NCBI GenBank assembly: GCA_003533505.1
Contig: DQGD01000003.1
Span: forward strand, 75,611 to 139,610
Reading direction: 5' to 3'
DNA length: 64,000 nucleotides
Source of the DNA: Clostridiales bacterium
GTDB taxonomy: Bacteria > Bacillota > Clostridia > Christensenellales > Pumilibacteraceae
The notes beneath the pieces are model-generated. The model saw nothing but the letters and a program-made list of their open reading frames with translations, was not told the DNA's origin and ran no database searches. Shown here piece after piece: positions 16,734-24,310 of this stretch. Position numbers and translations under genes: made by a program. Position 1 is the first letter of the stretch. The number at the start of each line of letters is the position of its first letter.

Positions 16734-17270
16734 ATGATTAACGAAGAGAATAAAACGAATAACGGCGCGGAGCAAGCCGAAAACGCCGCTCCCGAAGCCC
16801 CGGAGGAAGTCAAAGAGGTCGACGCGGTAGAGAGCGAAAAGGTTGAGTCCGAAGAGAAAAAAGGCGGCTTCTGGAAGGACGTCAAAAAGGGATTCGGCGA
16901 CTTGTGGAACAAGAGCAAAAAGTTCGTCAAGGATTCGGCGAATACAGTGAGCAATTACTTTTCCTCTCAGCAGGAAGTCAATGCGCTCAACTCGATTTTC
17001 GAGGATGAAGCAAAGAAATTCACCGACGTGAAAACGGGCAAAGCGCGTTACGCGCTTGTGCGCGACGGCTCGCTTCTCTTCCGCAAGGACGGCGACGGCA
17101 CCGTGCTCAACCTCCGCAACGACGAAATCGCAGCGGGCACGCACCTGTCCGCGGACGGCAAAGTCTATGTGATTACCGCCGTGAACGCGGACTGCAAGGA
17201 AACTTTCGCTAAGCCCGGCAACTCGCAGTCGCTGGAACTGTTTTCCGCCGACTATAAGCTCGCCGACTAA
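16734..17270 (+). CDS. Uncharacterised acidic cytoplasmic protein
   Basis: Not recognised. From the ATG at 16734 (AAAAGGAG upstream) the product is 178 residues. Residues 1-45 are a disordered acidic tail (EAPEEVKEVDAVESEKVESEE), then an amphipathic helix rich in K, W and F (GFWKDVKKGFGDLWNKSKKF), then a folded C-terminal part with beta-strand character (ALVRDGSLLFRKDGDGTVLN). There is no signal or membrane segment; the amphipathic helix could touch membranes. The perfect promoter suggests an abundant protein. It sits between two membrane-associated operons of the opposite strand. Confidence 0.6.
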   Translation: MINEENKTNNGAEQAENAAPEAPEEVKEVDAVESEKVESEEKKGGFWKDVKKGFGDLWNKSKKFVKDSANTVSNYFSSQQEVNALNSIFEDEAKKFTDVKTGKARYALVRDGSLLFRKDGDGTVLNLRNDEIAAGTHLSADGKVYVITAVNADCKETFAKPGNSQSLELFSADYKLAD

Positions 17271-17423
17271 TCCGCCTAAAATACCGCAATACTTCGCAAT
17301 AAACGACAGCGAAAAACGCCGCACTAAAATTCAGTGCGAAAACAGGCAAAAACGTTAAACAAAAAACAGATAACAACGAATAACAACGGACAACGATAAA
17401 ATCCACGCAAAAAAGGCAAAAAA

Positions 17424-17467
17424 ATCTCCGCCGCCGCACCAAACGGCTCACGCGGAGCTTTTTTTGT
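17424..17467. terminator. Bidirectional terminator between convergent genes
   Basis: CTCCGC pairs with GCGGAG with a 20-base loop region. A T7 run follows on the plus strand and A7 precedes it, so it can serve both the gene at 16734-17270 and the minus-strand operon ending at 17488. Confidence 0.75.
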
Positions 17468-17487
17468 TATAGACTGTCTTTTCTCTT

Positions 17488-18921
17488 CTAGTAGCTTGAT
17501 TTGGTATAGCTTATGCCGCCGGGCGAACGAAGCTTCTGATTGCTTATATACTCAAAGATGATAAACGAGCTGCTGCCGGGAGTGTACAGAACAATCGCGG
17601 CGTCATAGGAATACGTCGTCCATTCACTCAGCCATGCGTAGTTGACGTAAGCATACGAATATGTTTTCGTCGTGCCTTTTTCGCAGTAGTCCGCCATGCC
17701 GCTCGAATACAGCTTGATATAGTTGCTCGAGTTGTAGCGATAAGTATTGTAGTAGTCTTTCGGGTCGCCCATTCCGGAAGCGAAATCTATTTCCTTCTTG
17801 TCGACGCTCATCACATGACCGTCGACGGTGATTACGTTGAAATAATACGGATTTTTGCCCATGACGTAGAGCACCACTTGCGCGTCGCCGTCATCCAGGA
17901 TAATGCCGGGCTTCGACGAATAATACGGCGTTCCGAGCTTGCCTTTCAAATCGGGTGCCGTATAGTACTTATACGAGTACTGTCGGGTTGTTTTTTTAAG
18001 CGGAAAACCGCATGAAACGGTAGTAGTGCAACCGTTCGCGCCTATATCGAACGTGTAGTACGTTTCGTCGCAAACGCCGTAGTACTTGCCGTAGTAGTCT
18101 TTCGGGTCGCTTGCATTGCTGTCAATAGCCGCGCCGTCGCGGTCGTAATAAGTACCTCCGGGCGTAATCAGCCTTTTTCCGTCGACATATTGGAATATAT
18201 AAAAATTCTGTTCGTTATCCCGATACAATATCAGCGCGGCGACGTAGGAGTATTTCGTCCATGTCCTCATCCACTCGTTATTGACAAACGCGCACTTATA
18301 TTCCTCCGTGTCGCCGTCTTGACAATATCTCGCGGTATTGTCGTAGGAAATCTCGAGGTAATTATTTCCGTGCCGATAAGTCCCGTAGTAATTTTTCGGG
18401 TCGCCCATGCGCTTATCGAAATTTATCTCGCTCGAAGTCACTTCCGTTTCGTTCGCGGCGATTTCAAATTTATACGGCTTGGTCGACGTCACCCACAGCA
18501 CCGTCGCGCTTTTATTATCGGACGAATATATCAGTATCGCCGGGTAATTCTTGTCGGCGTTGGCATAGTTCGCGGCGTTTTCAATCTTTTTCTTCGCATA
18601 CTCGTTGGTTACATAATCGTACCGGTTCCGCGTAGTGACCGAATTCAACGACAAGCCGCAGGACTGCGTCATTCTGCACTGCTTCTCCGTAAACTCGAAT
18701 TCCCAATATTCCTCGTCCTTCACTCCGTAGTAGGTTCCGTAGTAATCTTTCGGGTCGTCGCCCTTGCTGCCGAACACTAAAGCCTCGAGCCCGTTGCCGT
18801 CCGGAGTCACAAAAAACGAACATGCAATCGACGCTATCGCTATCAGCCAGATAATAACCGAGCACAATATCGCCGCTTTCTGACCCTTTTGAAATTGCTT
18901 TCTATTAAAGCTTTTTCCCAT
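17488..18921 (-). CDS. Membrane-anchored protein with two (A-B) repeat pairs, DPKDYYG motif
   Basis: Not a family I recognise. The 477-residue protein has one N-terminal membrane anchor (about residues 16-38, ILCSVIIWLIAIASIACSFF) and a large, probably extracellular, tyrosine-rich region. The motif DPK(D/N)YYG recurs at residues 56, 174, 272 and 386. Units 1 and 3 share GTYYG/GKYYGVxDExY and a C-x-T-x-SCG motif; units 2 and 4 share TYR-x(3)-NY, a C before T-rich strands, and PGG-x-Y at their ends. The protein is therefore a tandem duplication of an A-B pair (about 116 plus 95 residues). It is the third gene of the operon with the zinc-ribbon and SPFH genes, 11 bases after the preceding stop. 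Confidence 0.7.
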   Translation of the reverse strand: MGKSFNRKQFQKGQKAAILCSVIIWLIAIASIACSFFVTPDGNGLEALVFGSKGDDPKDYYGTYYGVKDEEYWEFEFTEKQCRMTQSCGLSLNSVTTRNRYDYVTNEYAKKKIENAANYANADKNYPAILIYSSDNKSATVLWVTSTKPYKFEIAANETEVTSSEINFDKRMGDPKNYYGTYRHGNNYLEISYDNTARYCQDGDTEEYKCAFVNNEWMRTWTKYSYVAALILYRDNEQNFYIFQYVDGKRLITPGGTYYDRDGAAIDSNASDPKDYYGKYYGVCDETYYTFDIGANGCTTTVSCGFPLKKTTRQYSYKYYTAPDLKGKLGTPYYSSKPGIILDDGDAQVVLYVMGKNPYYFNVITVDGHVMSVDKKEIDFASGMGDPKDYYNTYRYNSSNYIKLYSSGMADYCEKGTTKTYSYAYVNYAWLSEWTTYSYDAAIVLYTPGSSSFIIFEYISNQKLRSPGGISYTKSSY

Positions 18922-18932
18922 GTTCGGTCACC

Positions 18933-19706
18933 TCAAAACTCAACGGGCTCATTGCGCGTATCATGCGTTCTGCCGTTATTGTCCTCGTATATCTTTCCGC
19001 CGGATTTTTTCACGTCGACGCACTTCGTTTCGCCGCACCTCGGGCAAACGTATGTATCCTTATAATAATGCGTATAGACCAGCTGGTCGCCGGTCGAGCG
19101 GTCGTTTACAATTCTGTTGACGGTCTTTACCCAATGCCTGTGATGCTCGCGTTTTCTTCCGCATACCGGGCAGATAACTCTGTCGCGGTAGTCAACGATT
19201 TTATACAGTATGGTGCCCATTATCGCGCCAAAGACGCCGTTTACAAGCATGATTATATCACCAACGCTAGTTTTCATCATCAACGTCAGCAGTAAGCCTG
19301 CGGCGAACACCGAAGCGAACAGCAGCGTGATAATAATCGAGAATATCATGCCCTTGCTTTTCTTCTTTTTCCCGGTACTCTCGGCGCTTCCGTTTTCACC
19401 GTACTCATCCTCTGCCGACGGATACTCGTCGTCATCTTCGTCATCGTCGTCGACGTCTTCGCAACGCGTGGGAGCGGCGGCAGGCGCAGCTGCCGCGTTA
19501 TTCTTCATCAGCGTCGCCAATAACTCGTTATATGCGTCCGCAAGGTTCTTATCGCTGTTCTGAGCCGCAGCCGCGTCCTGCCTTTCCGCTTCGCTCAGGC
19601 TTATGTGAACTTCCTTTCCGCAATACTCGCACACCACTCTGTTTTCGCCCGGCGGCAGACTGAGGTACGCTCCGCAGTTCGGGCACTTCAAACTTTTAGT
19701 TTCCAT
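18933..19706 (-). CDS. Zinc-ribbon membrane protein
   Basis: A 257-residue protein with an N-terminal TFIIB-like zinc ribbon (CPNC at 8-11, CEYC at 26-29), a linker with a strongly acidic run (DVDDDDEDDDEYPSAEDEYG), two membrane segments in the region of about 120-165, and a second cysteine-rich module near the C-terminus (CPVCGRKREHHRHW, then CPRCGETKC). Both cysteine modules probably face the cytoplasm if the two helices form a hairpin. The layout recalls YdjG of the B. subtilis ydjFGHI operon, whose function is poorly defined. A GGAG ribosome site precedes the ATG at 19706. It lies between the SPFH and repeat-protein genes with gaps of only 19 and 11 bases. Confidence 0.65.
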   Translation of the reverse strand: METKSLKCPNCGAYLSLPPGENRVVCEYCGKEVHISLSEAERQDAAAAQNSDKNLADAYNELLATLMKNNAAAAPAAAPTRCEDVDDDDEDDDEYPSAEDEYGENGSAESTGKKKKSKGMIFSIIITLLFASVFAAGLLLTLMMKTSVGDIIMLVNGVFGAIMGTILYKIVDYRDRVICPVCGRKREHHRHWVKTVNRIVNDRSTGDQLVYTHYYKDTYVCPRCGETKCVDVKKSGGKIYEDNNGRTHDTRNEPVEF

Positions 19707-19725
19707 GTTCTCCTTGTCTCTCCTC

Positions 19726-20787
19726 CTATTTATCCTGTCTGAATCCGCACATCGGGCAAAACTTCGCGTTCCCCTCGAGCTCCGTTCCGCAATTCTGACA
19801 AAACCTCTTTACGGGTATTTTCGCGCCGCACTCCGAGCAGAATCTAGCGCCTGCGGTCAGTTTCGCGCCGCACTCGGGACACGTCCCGTCTCCGCCGCTC
19901 GCCGCCGCAGTCATCGGCTGCAAGCGCACGGACGGCCTCGGCGCAGTCGCTTCCGACATCTGAGGTTTCGTCTCCGCAACCGCGTGGTCGGCTGTCTTTT
20001 GTATTTCGCCGACGTTTTTCTGCGTTATCGCAACGGGCTCCGAGCTTTTCGCCGTCATGGCGACGCGCTCACCGACGCGCTGTTCCGTCGGCATGTTATG
20101 CTCGCGAACGTTTTCCCTAGGCGTCGTCTCGCGCGCCGCGGCTTGCTCTCCGGCGGCAGGCTCCAGACTTTCGAGCCGAAAGTCCGTGACGGTGAGACCG
20201 CTGCCTTTCAGCTCGTCGCCCACTCTTTCGCAAACGATGTCGCCGATTTTCTCCGAGAACGAAGCGAGTTTATCGACGGGTATACCTCCGCAAACGCACG
20301 CGTCGAGGATTCTTTTCAGCATGGCGAAAACGACTTCGCGCAAAAAGCCCGCCACGCCCGGTCTGTCGCTTATGCTTCTTTTCTCGCATTCGAGCACGAA
20401 CGCCGCCGCGTCAGTCGCCTTGACGGAAATCCTGCCGCGCCCGTAAAAGCCGTTCGTTGCGGCGCTTCCGATACCGGTCGGCTTAATCGGCTCGGCTGTT
20501 CCCCACTTGAACGACGTTTCGCCCTCGCTCACGAAGTAGGCTACCGCCGGCTCGCCGCCACCGCTCGCGGAAACGGCTTGAGTATCGCTCGACAGTATCG
20601 GCAAGCCGTCCGCGCCCAAAGTGTACATGCCTGTCGGCAAAACGCTTTTCACCTCTTTGCCCTTGACGATTACCGCCTGCTGATTTTCCGCAACCAGCAG
20701 CGTTGCGCCGCCGAGCGCGCTCTCGCCGTAGCGAAAAATCGGCGAGTCCGACGAATTTCGATGCTCTATTACTGTTTTTCCTTCCAT
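19726..20787 (-). CDS. SPFH-domain protein with C-terminal double zinc ribbon (YdjI-like)
   Basis: The 353-residue product, from the ATG at 20787 (GAGGTG just upstream), opens with the YdjI-type virion-core/SPFH domain: an IFRYGESALGGATLLVAENQ-like start, then AVIVKGKEVKSVLPTGMYTL and a helical segment to about residue 215. A disordered linker follows, then two zinc ribbons near residues 303-320 (CPECG, CSECG) and 330-347 (CQNCG, CPMCG). SPFH proteins scaffold membrane microdomains, and the B. subtilis relative belongs to a PspA-associated membrane-stress operon. It is the first gene of the three-gene operon, and its promoter lies inside the inverted-repeat segment 20801-20931. Confidence 0.75.
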   Translation of the reverse strand: MEGKTVIEHRNSSDSPIFRYGESALGGATLLVAENQQAVIVKGKEVKSVLPTGMYTLGADGLPILSSDTQAVSASGGGEPAVAYFVSEGETSFKWGTAEPIKPTGIGSAATNGFYGRGRISVKATDAAAFVLECEKRSISDRPGVAGFLREVVFAMLKRILDACVCGGIPVDKLASFSEKIGDIVCERVGDELKGSGLTVTDFRLESLEPAAGEQAAARETTPRENVREHNMPTEQRVGERVAMTAKSSEPVAITQKNVGEIQKTADHAVAETKPQMSEATAPRPSVRLQPMTAAASGGDGTCPECGAKLTAGARFCSECGAKIPVKRFCQNCGTELEGNAKFCPMCGFRQDK

Positions 20788-20800
20788 AGCATTCACCTCA

Positions 20801-20931
20801 ATCCTACATAATCCTACTTTTACAAACGGCAAAACGCTTGCATTATTTCCGAAAAAGTTTTATTATAAATAATGGAAACCATGTGTCGGGGAACCCGACG
20901 TGCGTTTAGTAAAAGTAGAATTTTTTAGGAT
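20801..20931. repeat. 23-bp imperfect inverted repeat flanking an 85-bp divergent promoter segment
   Basis: The left arm (20801-20823) and the reverse complement of the right arm (20909-20931) match at 20 of 23 positions. Each arm itself carries two ATCCTAC-like heptamers spaced 10 bases apart and a TTTTAC end. The spacer contains the -10 elements of both divergent transcripts. This could be the boundary of an invertible promoter, or paired operators for a regulator acting on both promoters. Confidence 0.6.
20838..20866 (+). promoter_or_regulatory. Divergent promoter segment (recombinase side; overlapping SPFH side)
   Basis: On the plus strand TTGCAT, 17 bases, TATTAT. On the minus strand TATAAT (20867-20862) overlaps it, with a poorer CCGACA 16 bases upstream. 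The spacer also has a GTCGGG/CCCGAC hairpin (20885-20898). Confidence 0.55.
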
Positions 20932-21032
20932 TTTAAATCGGCGACTTACATTGTGCAAGCCGCCGCTCTTTTTTGACAACCTCCGTGCGTTTTTGCTAAT
21001 ATGTTCGCATAACGTTTTTTCGGAGTTTTATT

Positions 21033-21714
21033 ATGATTTATGCTTATGCGCGTGTGTCCTCCAGGGACCAGAACCTCGACAGACAAATCGCTTCATTCGT
21101 AAGTTTCGGCGTCGACAAACGCTCGATTTTCACCGATAAGCAATCGGGTAAGGACTTCGAGCGCAAAAGCTACTCGCGCCTTATGAAACGACTTAAACCG
21201 GGCGATTTACTCGTGATTAAGTCCATCGACAGGCTGGGAAGAAATTACACCGCCATTATCGAACAGTGGCGAAAAATAGTCAACGAAATCGGCGCGGATA
21301 TTCTCGTGCTCGACATGCCGCTGCTGGACACTCGCGAAAAGCAAAGCTCGCTCGTGGGCAAGTTTATCTCCGACGTGGTCTTACAGGTGCTGTCGTTCGT
21401 CGCCGAAAACGAACGCGCCAATATCCGACTGCGCCAAGCCGAGGGCATCGCCGCCGCCAAAGCCCGAGGAATCAAATTCGGACGTCCGTCTAAAAAAATA
21501 CTCGCCCGACTTTCTCGAGCTGGTTTCCGCGTTCCACAACAAGCTTGTCGCGCTCCCCGAAGCGCTTGACGCCGCCAAGATGTCGCGCTCGAACTTCTAC
21601 TACCACTACTACATACTCAAAAGGAAGGGCTGTATAAAAACGAACTCCGCCCCGACCGACGGCAATATCGCCCCTCGCCGCCCGATTAGCAATGCGTCGA
21701 AGTCTTTGTATTGA
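21033..21714 (+). pseudogene. Small serine recombinase (resolvase/DNA invertase) interrupted by a frameshift in an A7 run
   Basis: The catalytic domain is intact: YARVSSRDQN at the N-terminus with the nucleophile serine, IKSIDRLGRNY and the conserved RQAEGIAAAKARGIKFGRPSK region before the C-terminal domain. After GRPSKK the frame meets seven A residues (21492-21498) and runs out at 21569 in unrelated residues. One base later in phase, the sequence continues as YSPDFLELVSAFHNKLVALP with a helix-turn-helix ending SRSNFYYHYYILKRKG, stop at 21714. With six A residues the two parts join into a roughly 226-residue recombinase. It is either a pseudogene, a sequencing error, or a gene rescued by slippage. 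It lies 100 bases from the inverted repeat. Confidence 0.7.
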
Positions 21715-21843
21715 AATTTTATCGCTTCGCTCCCTTGGTGGATTCGCCACCGCGAACCTGCCGCGCTTCTCGTCTTTCCGTTTCTTTCTTCGTTTCACGT
21801 GCTCCTCGTCATTCACTGCGGCAGGTTCGTCCCGATGGGTCAT

Positions 21844-21882
21844 AAAAAACACCCGATACACTGATGTGTATCGGGTGTTTTT
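21844..21882 (-). terminator. Strong terminator of the tRNA-Met/tRNA-Glu unit
   Basis: AACACCCGATACAC and GTGTATCGGGTGTT form a perfect 14-bp stem with a TGAT loop; T-rich on both sides, so probably bidirectional and also serving the recombinase transcript. Confidence 0.9.
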
Positions 21883-21956
21883 GGTGACCCCTACGGGATT
21901 CGAACCCATATTACCACCGTGAAAGGGTGGTGTCCTAACCATTAGACCAAGGGGCC
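21882..21956 (-). tRNA. tRNA-Glu (anticodon TTC)
   Basis: A 75-base cloverleaf with encoded CCA on the minus strand. Acceptor GGCCCCT pairs with AGGGGTC (one G-T), the anticodon loop reads CTTTCAC and the T-arm has GGTTCGAATCC. It follows tRNA-Met by 5 bases. Confidence 0.95.
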
Positions 21957-21961
21957 ATTTC

Positions 21962-22038
21962 TGGTGGCGGCGAATAGATTCGAACTATCGACCTGTCGGG
22001 TATGAACCGAATGCTCTAGCCAGCTGAGCTACGCCGCC
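21962..22038 (-). tRNA. tRNA-Met (anticodon CAT), elongator type
   Basis: A 77-base cloverleaf with encoded CCA. Acceptor GGCGGCG pairs fully with CGCCGCC, so it has a 1-72 pair and is not the initiator; loop TTCATAC holds CAT. A lysidine-modified tRNA-Ile with the same gene anticodon cannot be excluded. Confidence 0.9.
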
Positions 22039-22054
22039 GCAAAACCGCTAAGAT

Positions 22055-22083
22055 ATAATACCACAAACAAAACGATAATGCAA
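22055..22083 (-). promoter_or_regulatory. Promoter of the tRNA-Met/tRNA-Glu unit
   Basis: TTGCAT, 17 bases, TATTAT on the minus strand, 17 bases before the tRNA-Met 5' end. Confidence 0.75.
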
Positions 22084-22136
22084 CAAATTTGGCGCGGTTT
22101 CTCAAAAAAATTTTAAGATTATTATTTTGCCGCGAC

Positions 22137-22171
22137 AAAAACCGCAAACGGTATGCGCCGCTTGCGGTTTT
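22137..22171 (-). terminator. Terminator of the MarR-ABC operon
   Basis: AAAACCGCAA and TTGCGGTTTT form a perfect 10-bp stem, T-rich on the minus strand. Confidence 0.85.
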
Positions 22172-22258
22172 ATGATTCGATTTATTCGCGTCCGATTAGG
22201 GCTTTTCTTCCCCAGGCAACGGTCGGACTCAAGCCGCGGAGGCAATAGCCCTCCTCGT

Positions 22259-24310
22259 CTAGCCTGCGAACTGGCTGGAGTACAGCTGCTCGTAAAAGCC
22301 CTTTTTTGCCATGAGCTCGGCGTGGGTACCCTGCTCGACCACGTCGCCGCCGTTTAGCACCAGAATTTTGTCCGCGCCGGTGATAGTGGACAGTCGGTGC
22401 GCGATGATAAAGCTTGTTCTGCCCTGCATCAGTGTTTCCATTGCGCTCTGAATAAGCCGCTCGGTACGAGTGTCGACGGAGGACGTCGCCTCGTCGAGAA
22501 TCAGCACCCGGGGCTCGGACAGGAGTGCGCGAGCGATGGTCAGCAGCTGCTTTTGTCCCTGAGAAATATTGTCGGCGTCCTCGCTGATGACGAAGTTGTA
22601 GCCGCCGTCGAGCGTGCGGATAAAGTGGTCGGCGCAAGCGAGCTTAGCCGCGCGGACAACTTCCTCGTCGGTGGCGTCGGGCTTGCCGTAGCGGATATTC
22701 TCCATAATCGTGCCGCCGAACAGCCAGGTATCCTGAAGCACCATGCCCATGCTGTCGCGGAGCCCGGCTCGCGAGAACTCGGTAATATCCCTGCCGTCGA
22801 GCAGGATTTCGCCGCCGCTGAGGTCGTAAAAGCGCATCAACAGCTTTACGATAGTTGTTTTGCCGGCGCCCGTGGGACCCACGATAGCGATTTTTTGCCC
22901 TGCTTTGACCTCAGAGGAAAAGTCCTTGATGACGATTTGCCCGGGCTCGTAGCCGAAGCGGACGTTTCTGAACTCGACGTCGCCGCGCACGTTTTCGGGT
23001 ACGGCTTCACCCGTTTCTTTAATCTCCTCTGCGTCCAGAAAGCCGAACACGCGCTCGGCGGCGGCAACGGTAGACTGGAGCGTATTGACGATATTGGCGA
23101 GCTGACCTATCGGTTGGTTGAACTGTCGGATATAGGTGATAAACGCCTGGATATTACCTACGGTAATCATACCGGAAGCGGTGAGCACTCCGCCCAGCAC
23201 GCAGGTTGCTACATAGCCGATATTGCCCACGAAGTTCATAATCGGCATCATCAGTCCGCTTAAAAACTGCGATTTCTGCGCGGTGACGGCGAGTTCGTCG
23301 TTGAGCGCGCGGAACTTATCCACCGAATCGTCCTCCGCGCCGTAGAGCTGCAATACCGAATTGCCGGCAAACGCTTCCTCGATGTGCGCGTTGACTTCGG
23401 CGAGCGCGGTTTGCTGGCGGCGGAAGTACTTTTGACTGAACTTGACGACGAGCATAATGAGGACGAGCGACACGGGCACGATAGCCACGGCGACGACCGA
23501 CATCAGCCAGCTGATTTTAATCATCATCGCGAGCACGCCCACGACGGTGGTAAGCGAGCTGACGAGCTGCGACAGGCTTTGGTTGAGCGTGGTGGACACG
23601 GTGTCAACGTCGTTGGTGAGATAGGACAGCACGTTGCCGTTGGTAGTCTTGTCGTAGTACGACAGCGGCAGCCTGTTTATCTTCTCGTCGATGTCGCGGC
23701 GCAGCCTGTACGACGTCCTTTGCGCGACGCCGGCGAGAATAAACGACTGCGCATAGGACACCAGCGCGGACACGAAAATCAGCACCGATATGACGGTGAG
23801 CAGCCCGATAATCGCGTCGACGTCGATTGACGGCGGCGAAGCGAGACTCATGGCGAGCACTCCGTCGGCGTAATTGCCTAATTTTTCGCGGATTTGCGTT
23901 TCCTGCTCGTCGGTAATCGCGCCGCTCTCCTTCATCGCGGAAAACAGCTCCTCTACCGTGCTTATTCCCGTGCCGCGCGAGAGCGAAGCCAGCCCGTCGA
24001 AGGGCATTTCGCTGTCGCGCACGGTCTTGTCAAGCTCGGAGTAAATCTGCTTTTGCATAAAGCCCTCGATGAGCTTGTCGGTGCTGTCACCGAGCAGCCC
24101 CGGGATATTTAGCGTGAGCACCACCGAGCCCACCGCGAACACCAGCGAGATGATTATCGCGAACAGCGACGGGCGCATATACCTTACTAACTTTTTAAGC
24201 GTTCCCTTAAAGTCCTTGGCTTTTTCGCCCGGGCGCATTCCGGGCCCTCCCGGACCGTGACCGCCCATAGGACCGCGCGGAGGACGATTCATACTGCGTT
24301 GTTCACTCAT
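22259..24310 (-). CDS. ABC exporter half-transporter, partner subunit (second system)
   Basis: A 683-residue ABC exporter subunit. The first 35 residues are rich in G, P and R (PRGPMGGHGPGGPGMRPG), a low-complexity cytoplasmic extension seen in some heterodimeric exporters. Residues 60-190 include an enlarged extracellular region between the first two helices. The nucleotide-binding domain has Walker A GPTGAGKTT, degenerate signature ISQGQKQL and Walker B LILDEATSSVD with catalytic glutamate. It starts inside the end of the preceding gene (8-base overlap ATGAGTGA), so the two are coupled. Its altered signature complements the altered Walker B of its partner. The substrate is unknown. Confidence 0.85.
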   Translation of the reverse strand: MSEQRSMNRPPRGPMGGHGPGGPGMRPGEKAKDFKGTLKKLVRYMRPSLFAIIISLVFAVGSVVLTLNIPGLLGDSTDKLIEGFMQKQIYSELDKTVRDSEMPFDGLASLSRGTGISTVEELFSAMKESGAITDEQETQIREKLGNYADGVLAMSLASPPSIDVDAIIGLLTVISVLIFVSALVSYAQSFILAGVAQRTSYRLRRDIDEKINRLPLSYYDKTTNGNVLSYLTNDVDTVSTTLNQSLSQLVSSLTTVVGVLAMMIKISWLMSVVAVAIVPVSLVLIMLVVKFSQKYFRRQQTALAEVNAHIEEAFAGNSVLQLYGAEDDSVDKFRALNDELAVTAQKSQFLSGLMMPIMNFVGNIGYVATCVLGGVLTASGMITVGNIQAFITYIRQFNQPIGQLANIVNTLQSTVAAAERVFGFLDAEEIKETGEAVPENVRGDVEFRNVRFGYEPGQIVIKDFSSEVKAGQKIAIVGPTGAGKTTIVKLLMRFYDLSGGEILLDGRDITEFSRAGLRDSMGMVLQDTWLFGGTIMENIRYGKPDATDEEVVRAAKLACADHFIRTLDGGYNFVISEDADNISQGQKQLLTIARALLSEPRVLILDEATSSVDTRTERLIQSAMETLMQGRTSFIIAHRLSTITGADKILVLNGGDVVEQGTHAELMAKKGFYEQLYSSQFAG

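Noticed and set aside
20788..22040. Integrated mobile element bounded by the tRNA genes
   Set aside because: A recombinase and tRNAs are adjacent, but I find no duplicated tRNA end, no cargo genes and no matching attachment repeat.
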